DNA from: Acidimicrobiales bacterium
GTDB lineage: Bacteria; Actinomycetota; Acidimicrobiia; Acidimicrobiales; SZUA-35
Assembly (NCBI GenBank): GCA_020629155.1
Contig: JAHDDW010000003.1
Coordinates: forward strand, 124,001-188,000
DNA length: 64,000 bases
Direction: 5' to 3'
Shown here: in pieces, positions 60,543 to 64,000 of the stretch
Numbering within the stretch: the stretch's first letter is position 1
How the letters are laid out: each line of letters opens with the position of its first letter
The notes under the pieces: model-generated
Seen by the model: only the letters and a program-made list of their open reading frames with translations
Database searches by the model: none
What the model was told of the DNA's origin: nothing
Position numbers and translations under genes: made by a program

Positions 60543-61295
60543 ATGACCACCGCCAACATGTTAACCACATTGCCCAATTTAGACCGAAAAGATAACCTTA
60601 CTATAGACATACGGTCAGAACCAGCGACCGTGAGTTTCAACGGTCGAACGTTACCACTAAAAACTGGAAAGCCTGATCTTAGCAGCCGTCTAACTATACG
60701 AACATTCGATATAGCATCTTCTTCACTACTTCTAATTGCAACCTTTCCTCTCTTTATTTTATTATTCATTTCAGTTAAAATTACCTCGAAAGGACCTGCT
60801 ATATATAAAGATAAGCGGGTTAGCCATAGGAAGCCATATTTTAATCTTTATAAATTTAGAACCATGCATGAAAATGCAGAAGAGATTCTAGAAGAGCTCA
60901 TGAGCGACGAAAAAATGAGCACTGAGTACAAAAAATATGCCAAACTTAAACAAGATCCGCGAATTACAAGCATTGGCTCATTTCTTAGAAAAACTAGCCT
61001 AGATGAACTTCCGCAGCTTCTAAACGTTCTTAAAGGCGATATGAGCCTTATTGGACCAAGACCCAAAAGCCAAGAAGAACTAGCTGTCTTTTCATATGCA
61101 ATGCCGACTATTTTGCGTGTTAAACCCGGCATCACAGGCTTGTGGCAAGTAAGCGGACGCAATGAACTAACACTCGAAGAACGCGTTATGCTCGACGTTG
61201 AATATGCAACAACACGTAGCGCTAGCCAAGATATTGTCATCTGCTTCAAAACAGCCAAACAGATGGTTCAGCCAATGTCTAATGGCTCTTACTAG
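60543..61295 (+). CDS. Bacterial sugar transferase (undecaprenyl-phosphate glycosyl-1-phosphate transferase)
   Basis: ITSKGPAIYKDKRVS...FNLYKFRTMHENAEE...TSLDELPQLLNVLKGDMSLIGPRPK...KPGITGLWQVSGRNELT. Confidence 0.92.
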   Translation: MTTANMLTTLPNLDRKDNLTIDIRSEPATVSFNGRTLPLKTGKPDLSSRLTIRTFDIASSSLLLIATFPLFILLFISVKITSKGPAIYKDKRVSHRKPYFNLYKFRTMHENAEEILEELMSDEKMSTEYKKYAKLKQDPRITSIGSFLRKTSLDELPQLLNVLKGDMSLIGPRPKSQEELAVFSYAMPTILRVKPGITGLWQVSGRNELTLEERVMLDVEYATTRSASQDIVICFKTAKQMVQPMSNGSY

Positions 61296-61424
61296 AAAAA
61301 TTGCCTCTACGTTCCACACATTTTGGCTGCGCTCGACACGTTACACCCCAGCTTTAACAGATCGCCACTTAGCAGGTTCAGCAAATAATAAGTAAAAATA
61401 TCTTACAAAGCTATCCTTAACTCT

Positions 61425-61916
61425 ATGATTCTTCTCGCGCTAGGCATTTCGCTACTGCTAATTGTCGTCCTTGCATTGCTATTTATTGGCGCTGGCGTAG
61501 AAAAAACCAACAATATGCCAGACCAGATCATAATTGATGTGTATGAAGCAATTGAATACTGCGCGCAAGCGTTACCAAACCAAACAACTGCTTCGTTGAG
61601 TTACGATGAGCTTCGCAAAGCTTTGCGGTTACATCTTGAATGGCTCCAAGCCCATCATTGGGCACCAGAGCATCAGCAAGATGCCATCGTATTTCAAACG
61701 CTTGACCCGCTCGACTACGTGCTTGAACGCGCTGACATTACTGGCTTAAACATACACGGGGAACAAGCCGCACAAATTATTGAAGCGCACATGTCGTATT
61801 TAGAGAGTAGCGGCGCAATCCATATAGACGACCCTGCGCTTGTCGAAAAAGACTTGGCGCATCTGCCTATTCTTCTTGAGAGCACAGAAGAAAAGCATGG
61901 CGAACTCTCGTCTTAG
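61425..61916 (+). CDS. Hypothetical membrane-anchored protein
   Basis: N-terminal TM, intact 163-aa ORF overlapping 3' end of thrB-like gene by 4 nt. Confidence 0.7.
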   Translation: MILLALGISLLLIVVLALLFIGAGVEKTNNMPDQIIIDVYEAIEYCAQALPNQTTASLSYDELRKALRLHLEWLQAHHWAPEHQQDAIVFQTLDPLDYVLERADITGLNIHGEQAAQIIEAHMSYLESSGAIHIDDPALVEKDLAHLPILLESTEEKHGELSS

Positions 61917-62749
61917 ACGATGCAAGCCCCAACAGTGTCTATTTCCACCTGCAACAACCGACCAGTTCTTTGGAGCGCATCGTCTATTTTGTTTTTAGTT
62001 TTTTCATCACGTACATATGCGATACTTGGGCCAGATCCGCTTAGCCATACTGCTGTTGCGCCAAGTTCTTGGGCCTGGTCATACGCCTTGAGAGAAGCTG
62101 GAAGCGAAGCTAGTCGCTGTTGCTGATGCAATCGATCGTCCATGGCTTTGCCTAGTAGCTGCGTGTTGTTTTCATACAACGCAGCCATCAATATGGCAAC
62201 AGAACCTATGTTTGCTACCGCATCTTGCAGTGGTGGGTGTGAAACTAATGCAGCGCGAGATTTTGTTGTTGCGCTTTTATTTTCTGGAATCCAAATCGTC
62301 ACCTGGTCAAAAAGATTCGACTTTTTTACTTGATGATGAGTTTGGCCAGAAACAATCATTATCTTGCCGTAGACACTGGCGGCTGCGTTATCGCCATGTC
62401 CTTCGAGTCTGCGTACTAGACGAAAACTTTTCTCTTTCGCAAGATCGATTGACATGCCTTGCTGCAAGTATGCAACCATTGCGCCCGCCGTTCGAGCAGC
62501 AGCAGAAAACCCTACTCCCCGACCGCTAGGCAACTGGTGTCTAAACCACAAGTCACCAGAACCGCCAGCGGCTCGAAAAGCTTTTAAAGCAATATGATTC
62601 TGATCACAGAAAATGTTCATCCCGTCGACGGCGTCGCTTGCCCAAACATAACTTGTTATTGCCATACTTAGAACATCGAAACCAGGACCAAGATTGGCGC
62701 TTGATCCTGGAACTTTAACCGTTATTGATCCCTGCTTTTGTGATGGCAC
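61913..62749 (-). CDS. thrB: Homoserine kinase (GHMP family)
   Basis: VKVPGSSANLGPGFDVLSMAI, LPSGRGVGFSAAARTAGA, VWLSGSGPSIAYV. Confidence 0.88.
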   Translation of the reverse strand: MPSQKQGSITVKVPGSSANLGPGFDVLSMAITSYVWASDAVDGMNIFCDQNHIALKAFRAAGGSGDLWFRHQLPSGRGVGFSAAARTAGAMVAYLQQGMSIDLAKEKSFRLVRRLEGHGDNAAASVYGKIMIVSGQTHHQVKKSNLFDQVTIWIPENKSATTKSRAALVSHPPLQDAVANIGSVAILMAALYENNTQLLGKAMDDRLHQQQRLASLPASLKAYDQAQELGATAVWLSGSGPSIAYVRDEKTKNKIDDALQRTGRLLQVEIDTVGACIV

Positions 62750-62775
62750 TGTTACACGATAGCGCTTTGTTGCGA

Positions 62776-64000
62776 TTACCCGTTACGGAGTCGGACACGT
62801 AACCTGATTGGCGTTGGACCAAGCTCGAAACCTTCACGAATTTGTCGCTCGATATAGCGCAGATAACTGTTGCCAATCGCTCGATTTGAAAACAACGTGA
62901 ACGTCGGCGGATCAGTTGCGCCCTGTGTTGCATACAAGATACGAGCCCCGCCAGGCGCAGGCTGTGCTTGCTGCGCACGACGGATAATATCGTTGACTTT
63001 CCTTGTGGGGATTCTTGCGCGATAAGCATCAAGCGCCGCATCAAGCGACGGCAAAATACGGTTCGTGTTTTTGCCATGCAGCGCAGAAATTCTATGCACA
63101 TCGATATCTGGCAGAAACGAGAAACGGTACTCTATCTGATGCTGAAGATCTAGCTTGTCGTCAGTCGAAAGCAGATCAATCTTGTTCAAGATGACGACGA
63201 TCGGACAGCCTGCTGCGTCAACTCGCTCGGCTAGACGCTGATCTTGATGCGTCACCCCTTCAGTCGCATCAATCACAAGCAACGCCACATCAGCGCCGTC
63301 AACGGCTTTTAGCGAACGCAACACCGAATAATATTCTGTATCTTCTTTTATTTTTGTGCGCCGACGCATGCCAGCGGTGTCTAAGAAACACATCGGACCT
63401 GATGGCGTATCGATAACAGTATCAACGGTGTCACGGGTCGTGCCAGCCATATCGTGAACAATTGAACGTTCTTCGCCAATCAGCTGATTAAACAGCGTTG
63501 ATTTGCCAACGTTAGGACGCCCGACAAGGGCCACTTTAAAGATCTTTTCATCGTCTTCTTGGGCTAGCTCTTCGCCTTCGTTCTCTTCTTCTGGCAGAAG
63601 CGTCACCAGTTTATCTAACATATCGCCGACGCCGATGCCATGTAGCGAGCTGACAGGGTGCGGATCGCCGAACCCTAAGCTATAAAGATCCCAGATAAGA
63701 TCCATATGTTTTTCGTTATCGACCTTGTTTGCGATCAACATTGACGGCGTTGCGATGTTGCGAATTTTTTTGAGCGCCAGCAAATCTTCATCGGTGACAC
63801 CGATCATCGCGTCGACAACAAACAAAACCACATCAGCTTCTTTAAAGGCTTCTTCTGCCTGGCGAGAAACTTTTTTATCAAGCTCTGAACCGCCTGTGAG
63901 CCAACCGCCAGTGTCGGTCAGCAAAAAATCTTTACCCTGCCATTCGGCTTCAACAGTTTTGCGGTCACGAGTCACGCCGGGGCGTTCCTCGACAATCGCC
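62776..64000 (-). CDS. der: GTPase Der (EngA), truncated by window edge
   Basis: AIVEERPGVTRDRKTVEAEW continuing past ORF start; LVGRPNVGKSTLFNQLIGEERSIVHDMAGTTRD; VILNKIDLL. Confidence 0.97.
   Translation of the reverse strand, partial: AIVEERPGVTRDRKTVEAEWQGKDFLLTDTGGWLTGGSELDKKVSRQAEEAFKEADVVLFVVDAMIGVTDEDLLALKKIRNIATPSMLIANKVDNEKHMDLIWDLYSLGFGDPHPVSSLHGIGVGDMLDKLVTLLPEEENEGEELAQEDDEKIFKVALVGRPNVGKSTLFNQLIGEERSIVHDMAGTTRDTVDTVIDTPSGPMCFLDTAGMRRRTKIKEDTEYYSVLRSLKAVDGADVALLVIDATEGVTHQDQRLAERVDAAGCPIVVILNKIDLLSTDDKLDLQHQIEYRFSFLPDIDVHRISALHGKNTNRILPSLDAALDAYRARIPTRKVNDIIRRAQQAQPAPGGARILYATQGATDPPTFTLFSNRAIGNSYLRYIERQIREGFELGPTPIRLRVRLRNG

Noticed and set aside
59483-61295. Overlapping start of alpha/beta hydrolase (60268) and sugar transferase ORF (60267)
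   Set aside because: Artefact of an overextended ORF; the sugar transferase likely starts at 60543

Overview
Low-GC actinobacterial-looking chromosomal window (inferred from DUF3151, AMIN-like/RDD/MoxR-DUF58 clusters and a CGAAC-N4-GTTYG-type SOS box; taxonomy not tested). Most of it is ordinary core metabolism: uvrA, pyk, cmk, tyrA, aroH, metG, pyrG, hisG/hisE, pyrE, thrB, der, ABC-F, three tRNAs. The main accessory segment is about 11.7-23.7 kb, between pyk and tRNA-Leu. It holds a lipoprotein cluster and a copper-handling locus: a MerR regulator, a CopC-CopD fusion, a TlpA-like thioredoxin, a CcdA-like protein, a CopA ATPase, a rhodanese lipoprotein and an internally deleted multicopper oxidase. 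Three promoters there have MerR/CueR-type geometry, and each -10 box lies 6-7 nt from the start codon, which suggests leaderless copper-inducible transcripts. The strongest non-coding signals are: (1) a dispersed family of ~115-120 bp MITE-like elements, two copies of which fill a convergent intergenic gap exactly from stop codon to stop codon and show compensatory stem changes; (2) a second ~112 bp dispersed repeat family and a related tandemly expanded locus; (3) a 168-bp fold-back element. No CRISPR array, intact transposase, prophage or recognisable defence system was seen. All calls come from reading the sequence and supplied translations; no searches were run.
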